This document shows, piece by piece, positions 29,227-38,967 of a DNA stretch of 64,000 bases. Source of the DNA: Candidatus Poribacteria bacterium (GTDB lineage: Bacteria > Poribacteria > WGA-4E > WGA-3G). Made by a program: the position numbers and the translations under genes. Below the pieces are notes generated by a model. That model saw nothing but the letters and a program-made list of their open reading frames with translations, was not told the DNA's origin and ran no database searches. The DNA is taken from contig JAAXGN010000090.1 of the NCBI GenBank assembly GCA_012267415.1, forward strand, positions 1 to 64,000, written 5' to 3'. Numbering within the stretch: the stretch's first letter is position 1; the number at the start of each line of letters is the position of its first letter.

Positions 29227-29359
29227 TATCTGTTTGTTTAATAACCTATCAGAACTATATTATTCCATTCCATTGAAAACTGTTTGTGACTCAACAGAAG
29301 CAGTCAAATAGAACGGTCTATTTTGTCGGTATTTTATGATTATCATTTTGGAACAGTGC

Positions 29360-30571
29360 TTAGGTAGATTCATCAACTTGTGCTCCGTCCTTCAATTTTG
29401 TGAACCTTGCGCCTGCTTGGTTCAATAGGTTCGTTGAATGGGAATAAATCAGTCTATTTTTTTCTTTATGTGTTTCCAATGCCAGTTCAACTAAACCTGA
29501 TACTAATTCAGGAAATGTAACACCAACTGGCTCCCATAAATAAAAACTGAAGGACCCAGGGATAGTGTTTATTTCATTCACATACACCTGATCGTCATGA
29601 CTCACCAAGAAATCTACCCTTGCGACTCCAGAACAATCCAATACTTGAAACGTCAAGGTGGCAAGGTTCTGAATATGTAACGTTAATGCATCTGAAATTG
29701 GTGCAGGTATTTTTCGTTCTGCACCAGCCATCCCAGAAGTCATATCTGCATCAGGGTCTGTTTCATCATCTTGGTGTATATACTTATCATCAAAACTTAG
29801 GAAATCTGTACTTGAGATTGGTTGTTCACAGACAGATGGTATAGGTGTATGTGTTCCCATCACTGCACAATTTATCTCATATCCACCTACTAAAGCCTGT
29901 TCTACGAGTATACGTCTACAATACCTACATGCAAGTTCAATTGCATCCTGTAGTTCTGTCTGATCATTTGCAAGGCTAACACCTATGCTTGAACCGCTAA
30001 TTGCTGGTTTAACAAATACCGGATATGCTATCTTGTCTTCAATTACATTAAGGATGTCATGACTTGATTTTTCCCATTCATTTTTTGTAAATGGAACATA
30101 AGGAAGTATCGGGAGTTCATTTGCGCTCAAGACAGCTTTCATCATAGTCTTATCCATACCGATACCTGAACCGACTACGTTAGCTCCCACATAGGGTACA
30201 TCAATCATTTCAAGCATACCTTGCAGTGTACCATCTTCTCCGTGCACGCCGTGGATAGCTGGAAAGACAACATCAATTTCAAGATCCTTTTTTTTACTAA
30301 AGAGACTGCTCCGTTGTGGTAAGATATTAAATTTTGTGTTTGCGCTAAATTCCACACTCACTGTATCGTAATCCGACACGTTAGGTAAGTTTCCATCTGT
30401 GAAAGTGTTTAACTTATTTAGTTTCTCACCAGTCAACCACGCACCATCTTTTGTGATATATATCGGAATCACATTATAAGTTTCTGTCAAAGCAGCGTTT
30501 ACCTGATGTGCTGTTACGATGGATACTTCATGCTCAGGTGATCGTCCACCGAAGATGAGTGCTACGTTCAT
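29360..30571 (-). CDS. ddl: D-alanine--D-alanine ligase
   Basis: Makes the D-Ala-D-Ala dipeptide used by MurF. An ATP-grasp enzyme of 403 residues: ALIFGGRSPEHEVSI at the N-terminus, AIHGVHGEDGTLQG (about 99-112), the ATP-binding KPAISGSSIGVS, and the metal-binding EINTIPGS. It is larger than DdlB (about 306) and closer to DdlA-type enzymes. A gap of about 130 bases separates it from mraY. Confidence 0.94.
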   Translation of the reverse strand: MNVALIFGGRSPEHEVSIVTAHQVNAALTETYNVIPIYITKDGAWLTGEKLNKLNTFTDGNLPNVSDYDTVSVEFSANTKFNILPQRSSLFSKKKDLEIDVVFPAIHGVHGEDGTLQGMLEMIDVPYVGANVVGSGIGMDKTMMKAVLSANELPILPYVPFTKNEWEKSSHDILNVIEDKIAYPVFVKPAISGSSIGVSLANDQTELQDAIELACRYCRRILVEQALVGGYEINCAVMGTHTPIPSVCEQPISSTDFLSFDDKYIHQDDETDPDADMTSGMAGAERKIPAPISDALTLHIQNLATLTFQVLDCSGVARVDFLVSHDDQVYVNEINTIPGSFSFYLWEPVGVTFPELVSGLVELALETHKEKNRLIYSHSTNLLNQAGARFTKLKDGAQVDEST

Positions 30572-30607
30572 GTTAATAATCCTTCTGTTTCAAGCTTGCA
30601 TTATCGT

Positions 30608-32260
30608 TTAGTTATAATTGTCCGGTAGATCATTCTCAAAAAGAACAACATCACCAGCTTTCAAGTTTTTAGCTAGCTGAAGTTGGACTTCGGCAAGGTT
30701 TTTCACCTTATGAATCTGTTGTTCAGGATAGTTCTCATGCTTAAGACCATCTAATATCGGTTCTGTTGTTTCATCACCAACAAGGATAACAAGATCACAT
30801 ACCTTAGCAGCATGCGATCCCAACTTTTTATTTTCATCATATTCTCTCTCACCCAGTTCCACCATTCCTGGCGTAACTAGTACTTTTTTTCCACCATTGT
30901 CATTAACAAAATCTGTCAACACTTCAAGCGCAGCTTTGGCACCTTCAGGATTGGAATTGAAACTATCATCAATTACGATAACACCTGTGTCTGACGGTTT
31001 TAACTCTAACCGATGTGGCACAGGCTCTAAAGTTCTTATAGCTGTTCTGATATCATCTAAAGACATCCCACAATGTAAAGAGACAGCAATAGCAGCCAGT
31101 ATATTTGATACATTGTGTTGTCCGAGTAGACGCGTCGTAATTTCTGTCGTTCCAGTATCAGCAGTAGATACGGTAAATGACAATCCTTTTTGACTATGTT
31201 TAATATCAGATGCTCTGATGTCAATTGTGTCACCATCAATTTCCTTTGACTTTACACTGTATCGCTTCATAGGTACACTTACTGTTTTGTCAGCTAACGC
31301 TGCACATATTTCATTATCGTTATTTATCACTGCAAGACCATCTGAAGGTAACGCTTCTATTAACTCATACTTTGCTTTTGCAGTATTTTCTATACTTTTA
31401 AAACGTTCTAAGTGCTGGGGGCCCACTGCGGTGAGAATGCCGATTTCAGGTGGGGCAAGTTGACACAACGTTTTAATGTCGCCACGTTTGTATGCTCCCA
31501 TCTCAACAATAAAAAACTCGTGCTCAGATGTCAGTTCTCCTCTAATGACCTTACATATCCCCATCGGTGTATTATAACTGTTGGGAGTCATCAGGACGTT
31601 GTGTTTTTTTGATAGTATCTGGTTTAGAATGTATTTTGTACTGGTTTTTCCATAACTTCCTGTAATACCGATAATTTTTGGTTTCAGCGTTCTAATACGT
31701 TTTTTTGCATCCCGTAAGTATGCATTGTTAATTGTTAGTTCTAAAGGTAGAATTAGGTTACTACAGATGACGAGAACAGGTACTGTAAGTTCGCCAAAAA
31801 GAAAAGCACCAATTTGCCAGTACATATTAGAAAAAGTTAAAGCAATTAGAACAGCAAAGATTGCTTGTAATGCTAATGCTATACCAAACAGTCTTTTTGC
31901 TCGCGCAGTATACACAAGTGGCTTTTTTGCTTCTTCCTTTTTACGCCATAGAATCTTATAGATTTGAAAAGCAATCCAACATACACAGAGAGCTGCAAAT
32001 AGCCAACTTGGCTGATTAACGCCAGAAGCTGATATAACTGTAAGTGTTATGGCAACTACTAATATTTCATAGATTTCAAAACACCTTCTTGGGTGCAATA
32101 CAACCCATCTCATATAGCGGATCGGTTTGTACCCATCAAGTTGCAGAATGTGCAAACCCCCGGTCGTTCTCAACACAATTCTGATATAGGATATGAGAAT
32201 CAATAGGTAAAAAAGTATATCATCAAGCATTTTTAGATCGTCCATATTAAAAAACAGCAA
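30608..32260 (-). CDS. murF: MurF-type ligase fused to an N-terminal membrane domain
   Basis: A 550-residue protein. The first 175 residues hold about five membrane segments (near 13-31, 64-80, 86-105, 125-143 and 148-172) in place of the usual soluble UDP-binding domain. The Mur ligase core follows, with ATP loop GSYGKTST (201-208), MGAYKRGDI and the C-terminal DDSFNSNPEGAKAAL. It ends in FENDLPDNYN, a tail I associate with membrane-anchored MurF-like ligases. It should add D-Ala-D-Ala to UDP-MurNAc-tripeptide, here anchored at the membrane. It lies between the hydrolase and ddl. Confidence 0.82.
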   Translation of the reverse strand: MLFFNMDDLKMLDDILFYLLILISYIRIVLRTTGGLHILQLDGYKPIRYMRWVVLHPRRCFEIYEILVVAITLTVISASGVNQPSWLFAALCVCWIAFQIYKILWRKKEEAKKPLVYTARAKRLFGIALALQAIFAVLIALTFSNMYWQIGAFLFGELTVPVLVICSNLILPLELTINNAYLRDAKKRIRTLKPKIIGITGSYGKTSTKYILNQILSKKHNVLMTPNSYNTPMGICKVIRGELTSEHEFFIVEMGAYKRGDIKTLCQLAPPEIGILTAVGPQHLERFKSIENTAKAKYELIEALPSDGLAVINNDNEICAALADKTVSVPMKRYSVKSKEIDGDTIDIRASDIKHSQKGLSFTVSTADTGTTEITTRLLGQHNVSNILAAIAVSLHCGMSLDDIRTAIRTLEPVPHRLELKPSDTGVIVIDDSFNSNPEGAKAALEVLTDFVNDNGGKKVLVTPGMVELGEREYDENKKLGSHAAKVCDLVILVGDETTEPILDGLKHENYPEQQIHKVKNLAEVQLQLAKNLKAGDVVLFENDLPDNYN

Positions 32261-32402
32261 TGAATGTAGTGCCTCAAAAAACAGATCAGCGAACTACTTC
32301 ATTGCAGGGAAAAAGAAATGAGCCTGCACTAACGGCGGATAACAGTTTCTCATGTTCAGTCTGATACTTTCTCTGACAAGACTTGTCATGAATTTCAACT
32401 GT

Positions 32403-33149
32403 TCATGCTAAGAAATTACCTACAATTTTACAGAACTGTGGGAACTGGTCAAGATATGAGAAATGTCCGGCATCCTTAAGGATGACTAATTCAGAATTTG
32501 GTATTTCTTTCGACATGATTTCACCTGAAGAAATAGGTGTGTCATTATCATTCTCACCCCAAACTAACAGTGTAGCTGCTTGTATTTTTGGCAATAGTGG
32601 ACGTAGATCCTGGTTCACAGACTTGACTAACGTTGCTCGCATGGGTCCTGCTTCTCGGTAGTCCTTTGAGCCAACCTTCTTGGATAATGCGTCAGCAAAC
32701 GTGTTTCCAACAGAACCAAAATGACGAATCAGTCTACCACATTTTGCAATACTGACGCGGATGAAGTACCAGAGCGTTCTTGGCGGTACGATACCGGCAC
32801 TGTCAACCAGTATGAGTTTATCTACTAAGTGAGGTTGATGTGCAGCCATTACTATTGAGATTCTGCCGCCATAAGAATGACCAATTAAGTGTGCTTTTCT
32901 AATTTTCAGTTTTTCAAAGAATCCAGATAGAAATGTTGCATAATCTGTTGCATCCCATGCTACAGAGGGTTTCTCACTTAAACCAAATCCGGGGAGATCA
33001 AGAGCGAAGACTTTATAGTATTTTGACATCCAATCCATGACAGGTTTAAAACTATTTGCTTCTCCACCCCACCCATGCAGCAGTACAACAGACTCACCTG
33101 TACCGTTAACCTGATATGCAACCTTTAAATTGTCTATTTCAATAAACAT
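32403..33149 (-). CDS. Alpha/beta hydrolase inside the mur cluster
   Basis: A 248-residue alpha/beta hydrolase: oxyanion region LLHGWGGEANSF, nucleophile elbow GHSYGG with Ser92, an acid in WGENDND (about 196-202), and His in DAGHFSYLD (about 228). It starts 2 bases after the murE stop, so it is co-transcribed with the peptidoglycan genes. The substrate is unknown; an ester, amide or lactone linked to wall or lipid carrier metabolism is only a guess from context. Confidence 0.85.
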   Translation of the reverse strand: MFIEIDNLKVAYQVNGTGESVVLLHGWGGEANSFKPVMDWMSKYYKVFALDLPGFGLSEKPSVAWDATDYATFLSGFFEKLKIRKAHLIGHSYGGRISIVMAAHQPHLVDKLILVDSAGIVPPRTLWYFIRVSIAKCGRLIRHFGSVGNTFADALSKKVGSKDYREAGPMRATLVKSVNQDLRPLLPKIQAATLLVWGENDNDTPISSGEIMSKEIPNSELVILKDAGHFSYLDQFPQFCKIVGNFLA

Positions 33150-33151
33150 TT

Positions 33152-34693
33152 CTAATGTGAATCAATTGCTAATTGTCGCAAGACTTTTGATGCAATTACT
33201 CTATCATCAAATGGCAGTCTCTTCCCGTGTATTTCTTGATAGTCTTCATGTCCTTTTCCTGCAATAACTACAACATCACCAGAATTAGCAACCGTAATTG
33301 CATGTTGAATGGCAGATTTTCGATCTGGAACACAGACATAATCTGCATCTTTTGGTAAACCAGAAATAATATCAGATATAATTACATCTGGGTCCTCAGT
33401 GCGCGGATTATCTGAAGTGATGACACTGAAATCAGCGATCTGAGTAGAGATTTTACCCATTTTTGGTCGTTTGCTTTTATCTCGATCCCCGCCGCACCCG
33501 AATACAGAGATAAGTCGACCTTCTGAAATATCTCGTGCAGCCGTTAGAACATTTTCTAACCCATCTGGTGTGTGCGCATAGTCAACAATCACTGCGAAGT
33601 TTTTGCTATAGGTGCCATTTGCGCTTACATTCTCAAAACGTCCAGGAACCACTGTAGAAAAAAGTCCCTTCTGTATAGCTTCAATACTACAGTTATATTT
33701 TAATCCCACTCCAATTGCGGCGAGTGCATTATAAGTATTATATGTTCCCAATAACTGTATGGTAACTCTAATTTTCCGCAACTGTTCGTGTTGTTCTTTA
33801 TTGAAGGCACCCTTATTGTATGCAGTGAAGGATAGATGTTTCAAAGTAATTTCTACATCTTGTGCAACCAGATCTGCTTCGTCTGTTAGTCCATAAGTTA
33901 GGACATTGTTGTCAGGTAAGTGTTCTGCAATTTTGGGAGTAACAGGAGAATCTAAGTTCAATATAGCCAAACCTTGAGGACTTAACTGCTTAAAAAGCAT
34001 TAATTTTGCAGAGAAGTAATTCTCCATATTCTCATGGTAGTCCATGTGGTCCTGTGTTAGGTTTGTAAAGACGGCAGTATCAAAAGTCAACCCATATAAT
34101 CTATGTTGTGCCAATCCTTGAGAAGATGTCTCCATGATAACATTTTCAATGCCAGAATCAACCAACTCTCTAAAAATTGCATGTAATTCATAAGGATCAG
34201 GTGTTGTCAGTATTGCTGGTATCTCTACACTTTTAACATTGCCGTCAACGGTATTCTGCAGGTCAAAAGAATGTCCAATAGTACCTAAAACAGCAGTTTT
34301 TAATGCTTGTTCTTTTAGAATACCGTAGGTTAAATGTGCAGTTGAAGTTTTTCCATTTGTTCCCGTGATACCTATCAAGTTCAACCTTTTCGCTGGATTT
34401 CCATGCCAATTTGCTGCACAGACTGCTTGTGCTATTCTTCCATTTGATGTAACAACAACAGAGATGTTTTCAGATAAATCAGGGATAAACTTTTCTGAGA
34501 TAATTGCTGTTGCACCGTTCTGAATAGCACCTGCAATGTAGTCGTGTCCATCAACATTCAAACCTTTATAACACACAAATGCGTATCCCGGTTTCACTTT
34601 TCGGTGGTCACTGACAACACCTTGAATAGTTGGGTTCCTATCTCCTGTGATAAGGGTTACATTGATACCATCCAGAAGTTTCTGGAGTTTCAT
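33152..34693 (-). CDS. murE: UDP-MurNAc-tripeptide synthetase, meso-DAP type
   Basis: Adds the third amino acid to UDP-MurNAc-L-Ala-D-Glu. ATP loop GTNGKTST (111-118), HMDYH (about 216-220) and the substrate selector DNPR (428-431), which marks meso-diaminopimelate enzymes rather than lysine ones. The 513-residue length is normal. It overlaps the ftsI stop by four bases (ATGA). Confidence 0.95.
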   Translation of the reverse strand: MKLQKLLDGINVTLITGDRNPTIQGVVSDHRKVKPGYAFVCYKGLNVDGHDYIAGAIQNGATAIISEKFIPDLSENISVVVTSNGRIAQAVCAANWHGNPAKRLNLIGITGTNGKTSTAHLTYGILKEQALKTAVLGTIGHSFDLQNTVDGNVKSVEIPAILTTPDPYELHAIFRELVDSGIENVIMETSSQGLAQHRLYGLTFDTAVFTNLTQDHMDYHENMENYFSAKLMLFKQLSPQGLAILNLDSPVTPKIAEHLPDNNVLTYGLTDEADLVAQDVEITLKHLSFTAYNKGAFNKEQHEQLRKIRVTIQLLGTYNTYNALAAIGVGLKYNCSIEAIQKGLFSTVVPGRFENVSANGTYSKNFAVIVDYAHTPDGLENVLTAARDISEGRLISVFGCGGDRDKSKRPKMGKISTQIADFSVITSDNPRTEDPDVIISDIISGLPKDADYVCVPDRKSAIQHAITVANSGDVVVIAGKGHEDYQEIHGKRLPFDDRVIASKVLRQLAIDSH

Positions 34694-36594
34694 AGACCAA
34701 CTCCAGTCTTTACAATTACATTTTCAGAATTAGTATCAGTTTCCCTTATTAGTGAATGAGTTTGATCGTTTGATTGGTCTTTTGTCTCTAAACCTGTTTT
34801 CGTAGGATATGTTGTATCTTTTGATGTACGGTTTGTTTTCGCATCAACAACATTTCTTTGCGATACTTTTTGACGTTTTTGTCTACTATCAAAAAAGCCG
34901 GTCTGTTTTGTATGTTTTAGTGTTTGTTCAGCTATACGTTTGAAAACTGGACCAGCAATTGTTCCACTAAATCTTGCTCCTTTGGGTTCATCCAACGTAA
35001 CAATGATAGCAATCTTTGGATCATCTGCAGGCAGGAAACCCATAAAGGACATCACCTCTTTACCGCCAACATATCCCTTACCTTTTTCAGCTTTCTGTGC
35101 AGTACCCGTCTTACCAGCGACTTTAATACCATCTATTTTTGCTCTTGTGCCGCTTCCTTGTTCAACGACTCCAACAAGTATTTCGGTCATCTGTCTGGCA
35201 GTGAAGGGTTTCAAAACTCTTCTGAGTGCGATTGGATGATTTTTCTTGACGAGATTACCGTGTGCATCGCGTATCTCTTTCGTTATGTAGGGTTTATGTA
35301 GTGTTCCACCATTCGCAATAGCTGCTAAGGCATTTACCATTTGGAGAGGCGTCACTGAGATGCCTTGACCAAATGGAACAGAACCGAGTGAATTTATATC
35401 CCAATGACGTAAAGCATAAAGACTTCCACTTTTTTCATAGGGAAGATCAACACCCGTTTTTTGACCGAATCCAAAACTATCTACATACGTCTCTAATATA
35501 TCGGGACCTAACTGTTGCACAATCTTAATCATACCGATGTTACTTGATTTTTGGAGTACATTGGTAAGTGTTAACCATCCTTTTGCTGATACATCCTTAA
35601 TCACTCTGCGGTTAGCAAGACGATACCTGCCATTCTCGCAATATACAGTAGATTCAGGGGTCATAATCCCTTCATTCAGTACAGCTGAGGTAGCGATAAT
35701 CTTAAAGATGGAACCAGGTTCAAACAGATACCAGATACCCAGATTACGTTTTGCTTCTTCATCTGCGTTTGTCTGGTCGTTAACATCATAGGTTGGATAA
35801 CTTGCCATCGCCAGAATCTCAGAAGTATCTACAGCCAGGACAATAGCAGTACCTTTAGGGGCATTCCAGTCTTTACATCCTTGTGCTATCTCTTTTTCTG
35901 CTATATCCTGAATGACTTGATCAAGCGTAAGAACAACATTACACCCATTGTTACCAAGTTTCTGTGTACTCAGAGACATAGCGGTTAACTGCCGGTTTCT
36001 GTCTTGCATGGGTCTGTGCACTCTCTGAAGGTAGTTGTCATATTGATATTCAATACCTTCCCCCTGTTTCCGATCATTTAAATATCCTATGACTTGCGAT
36101 GCAAGCGTAGCATTTGGGTAGATCCTTTTCGGTTCAATTTCTACTCTTAATCCTCTATGCTTTCTGGTAATTTCCCTAATTTCATCTAATTTTTCATACT
36201 TAATGTCCTTCTTTAGCCAGACGAATTCTACATATTCTCCATTTCGTTTTTTCTTTAAGTGTTTTAATAACTCTTGTCTTGGTGTATCCAATATCGGTGC
36301 TAATTCAGCCGCAACTGTATGAGCGTTTGACTTCCTATTAAAGGTTTTTGGGTCAGCAAAGACTGCAATCGTGTCTCGACTTATGCTTAAAACATAACCG
36401 TGCCTATCCAAAATCTTACCGCGTTTAACAACACGGTTTTCATTGGAGCGCCAGTCTTTCCGCATGGCAAACGTATCGTCTGCATTAGGCATCTGAATCG
36501 TAAATAATTTCCCAATCAATACAAGAAAACCTAATTGCATAACGACTAATGTAACGACGAGTCGTCGAATTGAGAGAAAATTATTTTTTTTCAT
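34690..36594 (-). CDS. ftsI: Class B penicillin-binding protein, FtsI type
   Basis: Transpeptidase for septal peptidoglycan. One membrane helix near the N-terminus, a pedestal domain with RGKILDRHG (about 58-66), and a transpeptidase domain with the nucleophile in GSIFK (SxxK), SSN and KTGTAQ. I chose MKKNNFLS at 36594, which leaves 7 bases after ftsL; the frame is open to 36645 but that would overlap ftsL. The C-terminus carries an unusual polar tail of about 80 residues after the catalytic domain. There are no PASTA repeats. Confidence 0.93.
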   Translation of the reverse strand: MKKNNFLSIRRLVVTLVVMQLGFLVLIGKLFTIQMPNADDTFAMRKDWRSNENRVVKRGKILDRHGYVLSISRDTIAVFADPKTFNRKSNAHTVAAELAPILDTPRQELLKHLKKKRNGEYVEFVWLKKDIKYEKLDEIREITRKHRGLRVEIEPKRIYPNATLASQVIGYLNDRKQGEGIEYQYDNYLQRVHRPMQDRNRQLTAMSLSTQKLGNNGCNVVLTLDQVIQDIAEKEIAQGCKDWNAPKGTAIVLAVDTSEILAMASYPTYDVNDQTNADEEAKRNLGIWYLFEPGSIFKIIATSAVLNEGIMTPESTVYCENGRYRLANRRVIKDVSAKGWLTLTNVLQKSSNIGMIKIVQQLGPDILETYVDSFGFGQKTGVDLPYEKSGSLYALRHWDINSLGSVPFGQGISVTPLQMVNALAAIANGGTLHKPYITKEIRDAHGNLVKKNHPIALRRVLKPFTARQMTEILVGVVEQGSGTRAKIDGIKVAGKTGTAQKAEKGKGYVGGKEVMSFMGFLPADDPKIAIIVTLDEPKGARFSGTIAGPVFKRIAEQTLKHTKQTGFFDSRQKRQKVSQRNVVDAKTNRTSKDTTYPTKTGLETKDQSNDQTHSLIRETDTNSENVIVKTGVGL

Positions 36595-36601
36595 GCACAA
36601 A

Positions 36602-36925
36602 CTACCTATCTTTAAGCTCAATCCAGTTATCAGATGATTCAACAAATCCTAATTCTTTACCTATTTTACGTATTCTTGCTACTTCGGTCAAGGTACTTTC
36701 TTCTAACAATAAAGCTTGTATTTCGTTTTGTATTCTCTCCTGTTTGTCCTCAAACTGGGGTTTTCGCTGTATATATACATTCTTAGGATAAGATGAAAAC
36801 CATATACTCGCGCCAAAAACACAGAGAGATAAACCAAAAATTACATATACCACGACCATTGTCCTGTCAGGTTTCCAAGGTTTATTTTCTGAGAATTGTG
36901 CTGAGAATGTTTTTGATGTATGCAT
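36602..36925 (-). CDS. ftsL: FtsL-like division protein
   Basis: A 107-residue bitopic protein: a polar N-terminus, a membrane helix (about 24-45) and a periplasmic coiled-coil-like region ending in an ELGF block typical of FtsL-type proteins. FtsL proteins diverge strongly, so the name rests on size, topology and position between rsmH and ftsI. It should form the FtsQ-FtsL-FtsB complex with FtsQ. Confidence 0.72.
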   Translation of the reverse strand: MHTSKTFSAQFSENKPWKPDRTMVVVYVIFGLSLCVFGASIWFSSYPKNVYIQRKPQFEDKQERIQNEIQALLLEESTLTEVARIRKIGKELGFVESSDNWIELKDR

Positions 36926-36987
36926 TTTTATAATTTATACGATAGAAGAGACAGAATAGATACAATGTTAAGTCTTTTAAATTTCTG

Positions 36988-37944
36988 TTAAACTCTCACT
37001 GCTACTCGCATTTTCGCACTACGCGAACGAGGATTTACATCGATTTCGCTTGCACTTGTCAATATAGGACGTTTTGTGATTACTTTTAGTTTCTGTTGAT
37101 GATTACAGACACATATCGGTGCCTTCGGTGAACAGATGCAGGTTTTTGCATAAAACTGAAATTTCTGCTTGACAATTCTGTCTTCAAGAGAATGAAAACT
37201 AATCATACAAAGACATCCATCTTTTTTTAATACTGAGACAGCTGCATCTATCGCACATTTTAGATTCTTTAGTTCATCATTTACTACTATGCGTAATGCT
37301 TGGAAAACTCGTGTTGCAGGATGGATTCTCCTTTGGTGAAAATCCCTTTTTCTGTTTTTAGACTTTCCGGGTATAACGGATTCCACAATTTGTGTGAGTT
37401 GTTGTGTCGTTGTGATCGGTTCTACTGAACGTGATGCAACGACGCGTTGAGCAATCAATTTGGCATAACGTTCTTCACCGTATTCCCTAAATATCTTCAT
37501 GAGGGATTCAGCTGTGCTATCGTTCACAATGTCTAACGCCAGTATAGGCATTTGCTGATCCATCCTCATATCCAAAGGTCCATTATGCTGAAAACTAAAT
37601 CCCCTTTCTGGTGTGTCAAGTTGTAATGTAGAAACACCGAGGTCAAATAGGATACCATCAACTTTGCTAACTTCATGTAATTTTAACAGATCCTGTAAAT
37701 CTGAAAAATTCCCATGAATTAATCTCAACCTATCTTTGAAGACTTTCAATCGTTTCTCACACTTTGAAAGTGCCAGATTATCCTGATCAATACCGATGAG
37801 TTGACCCTTTGGTGCCGACTTCTTCAAAATGGATAGACTGTGTCCTCCTAAACCGATAGTTGCATCAACGTAGAGCCCTCCTGATTTTGGATTAAGGTAT
37901 GTAAGAACTTCTTCCCGTAAAACTGGGATATGCGTTACTGACAT
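36988..37944 (-). CDS. rsmH: 16S rRNA m4C1402 methyltransferase RsmH
   Basis: Methylates N4 of C1402 in 16S rRNA with SAM. The N-terminus reads HIPVLREEVLTYL then the SAM motif DATIGLGGHS (about 28-37). Later come LFDLGVSTLQLD and SFHSLEDRIVK. Length 318 is normal. It is the first gene of the division and wall cluster, as usual, but mraZ, which commonly precedes it, is absent. Confidence 0.94.
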   Translation of the reverse strand: MSVTHIPVLREEVLTYLNPKSGGLYVDATIGLGGHSLSILKKSAPKGQLIGIDQDNLALSKCEKRLKVFKDRLRLIHGNFSDLQDLLKLHEVSKVDGILFDLGVSTLQLDTPERGFSFQHNGPLDMRMDQQMPILALDIVNDSTAESLMKIFREYGEERYAKLIAQRVVASRSVEPITTTQQLTQIVESVIPGKSKNRKRDFHQRRIHPATRVFQALRIVVNDELKNLKCAIDAAVSVLKKDGCLCMISFHSLEDRIVKQKFQFYAKTCICSPKAPICVCNHQQKLKVITKRPILTSASEIDVNPRSRSAKMRVAVRV

Positions 37945-38355
37945 AAAACTGCCTCTACACCTTAGTTATTAGCAAAATTCGTGCCAATACATTCACATAT
38001 TTTGGCACATATTTTGATACTTGGATTTATAATCACAAATGAAGTATTGCAGAAATATGATTAAAGAATATTGTACAATTAACTCAGCATGTAGAATACA
38101 TTATACATATAAACCCTTTTTATACAAGGATTCTTTAGTTTAGATAAATCAGAAATAAGAAACTACGGCATTGGATTCTGGTAACAAGTTCGGATTATTT
38201 TGTTGTAATATATTGTAAAATTTAGTATGATTAACATATAGGTTGCTTAACCTGATTTGAGGATGTGTGTTCTTATGTGTCAAATCTAAGACACATCACT
38301 TTAAAGAAGATTACATATTTCGAATTCTCTGTAGGAAGAATCATCTTATAACCAA
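37945..38355. promoter_or_regulatory. Divergent control region between rsmH and nadD
   Basis: About 410 AT-rich bases with no gene, from which the minus-strand dcw cluster and the plus-strand nadD run diverge. Two perfect inverted repeats stand out: GTGCCAA / TTGGCAC at 37981-37987 and 38002-38008, about 40-65 bases before rsmH, and ATGTGTC / GACACAT at 38275-38281 and 38290-38296, about 60-80 bases before nadD. Either could be an operator or a leader hairpin. I could not assign convincing -35/-10 pairs. Confidence 0.5.
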
Positions 38356-38946
38356 ATGAAAATTGCAGTCATGGGAGGCACCTTTAATCCAATTCATTAT
38401 GCCCATTTAATAAGTGCAGAGCAGGTGAGAGAGGGTTTAGGTTTTGATAGAATATTGTTCGTTCCAGCCGCGCGACCACCCCATAAGATACAACCTGATA
38501 TTGCTTCTGCGAAACATAGATACCAGATGGTAAAGTTGGCGATTGAGAATAATCCGTTTTTTGAGGTGTCACGTATTGAATTAGACCGTGCTGGTCCCTC
38601 ATATACAATTCAGACAATTAAAACCTTGCGTGCGGAATATGGTGAGAACACCGAACTTGCATGGATTATTGGTGCAGATTCGTTAATTGAGTATAAGATT
38701 TGGAAGGATTTTGACGATGTCCTTGAGCAATGCACTTTGATCACTACAACCCGTCCAAATTACAATCTAAATACTGTCCCAACCGAGATACGTGACCGAG
38801 TGGTAAACTTTCGAGTTACGGGTGTAGATATTTCAGCAACCAAGATCCGTCAACGTATCCAAGACAATGTTTCTATTCGGTACCTCGTTCCTGAACCTGT
38901 TGCCGTTTATATTGACAAACATAAACTCTATCGCGAAACTGAATAA
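38356..38946 (+). CDS. nadD: Nicotinate-nucleotide adenylyltransferase
   Basis: Adenylates nicotinic acid mononucleotide in NAD synthesis. The 196 residues have the nucleotidyltransferase start AVMGGTFNPIHYAHL, the WIIGADSL block, and the C-terminal signature VDISATKIRQRI (the ISxTxxR motif). It begins a plus-strand run with yacG-like, yqeK-like and rsfS genes; nadD-yqeK-rsfS is a widely conserved order. Confidence 0.94.
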   Translation: MKIAVMGGTFNPIHYAHLISAEQVREGLGFDRILFVPAARPPHKIQPDIASAKHRYQMVKLAIENNPFFEVSRIELDRAGPSYTIQTIKTLRAEYGENTELAWIIGADSLIEYKIWKDFDDVLEQCTLITTTRPNYNLNTVPTEIRDRVVNFRVTGVDISATKIRQRIQDNVSIRYLVPEPVAVYIDKHKLYRETE

Positions 38947-38967
38947 TAGAATCAATAAGGTAAAAAG

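Noticed and set aside
34690..36645. Longer FtsI start at 36645
   Set aside because: It would overlap ftsL by 44 bases; MKKNNFLS at 36594 leaves a 7-base gap.
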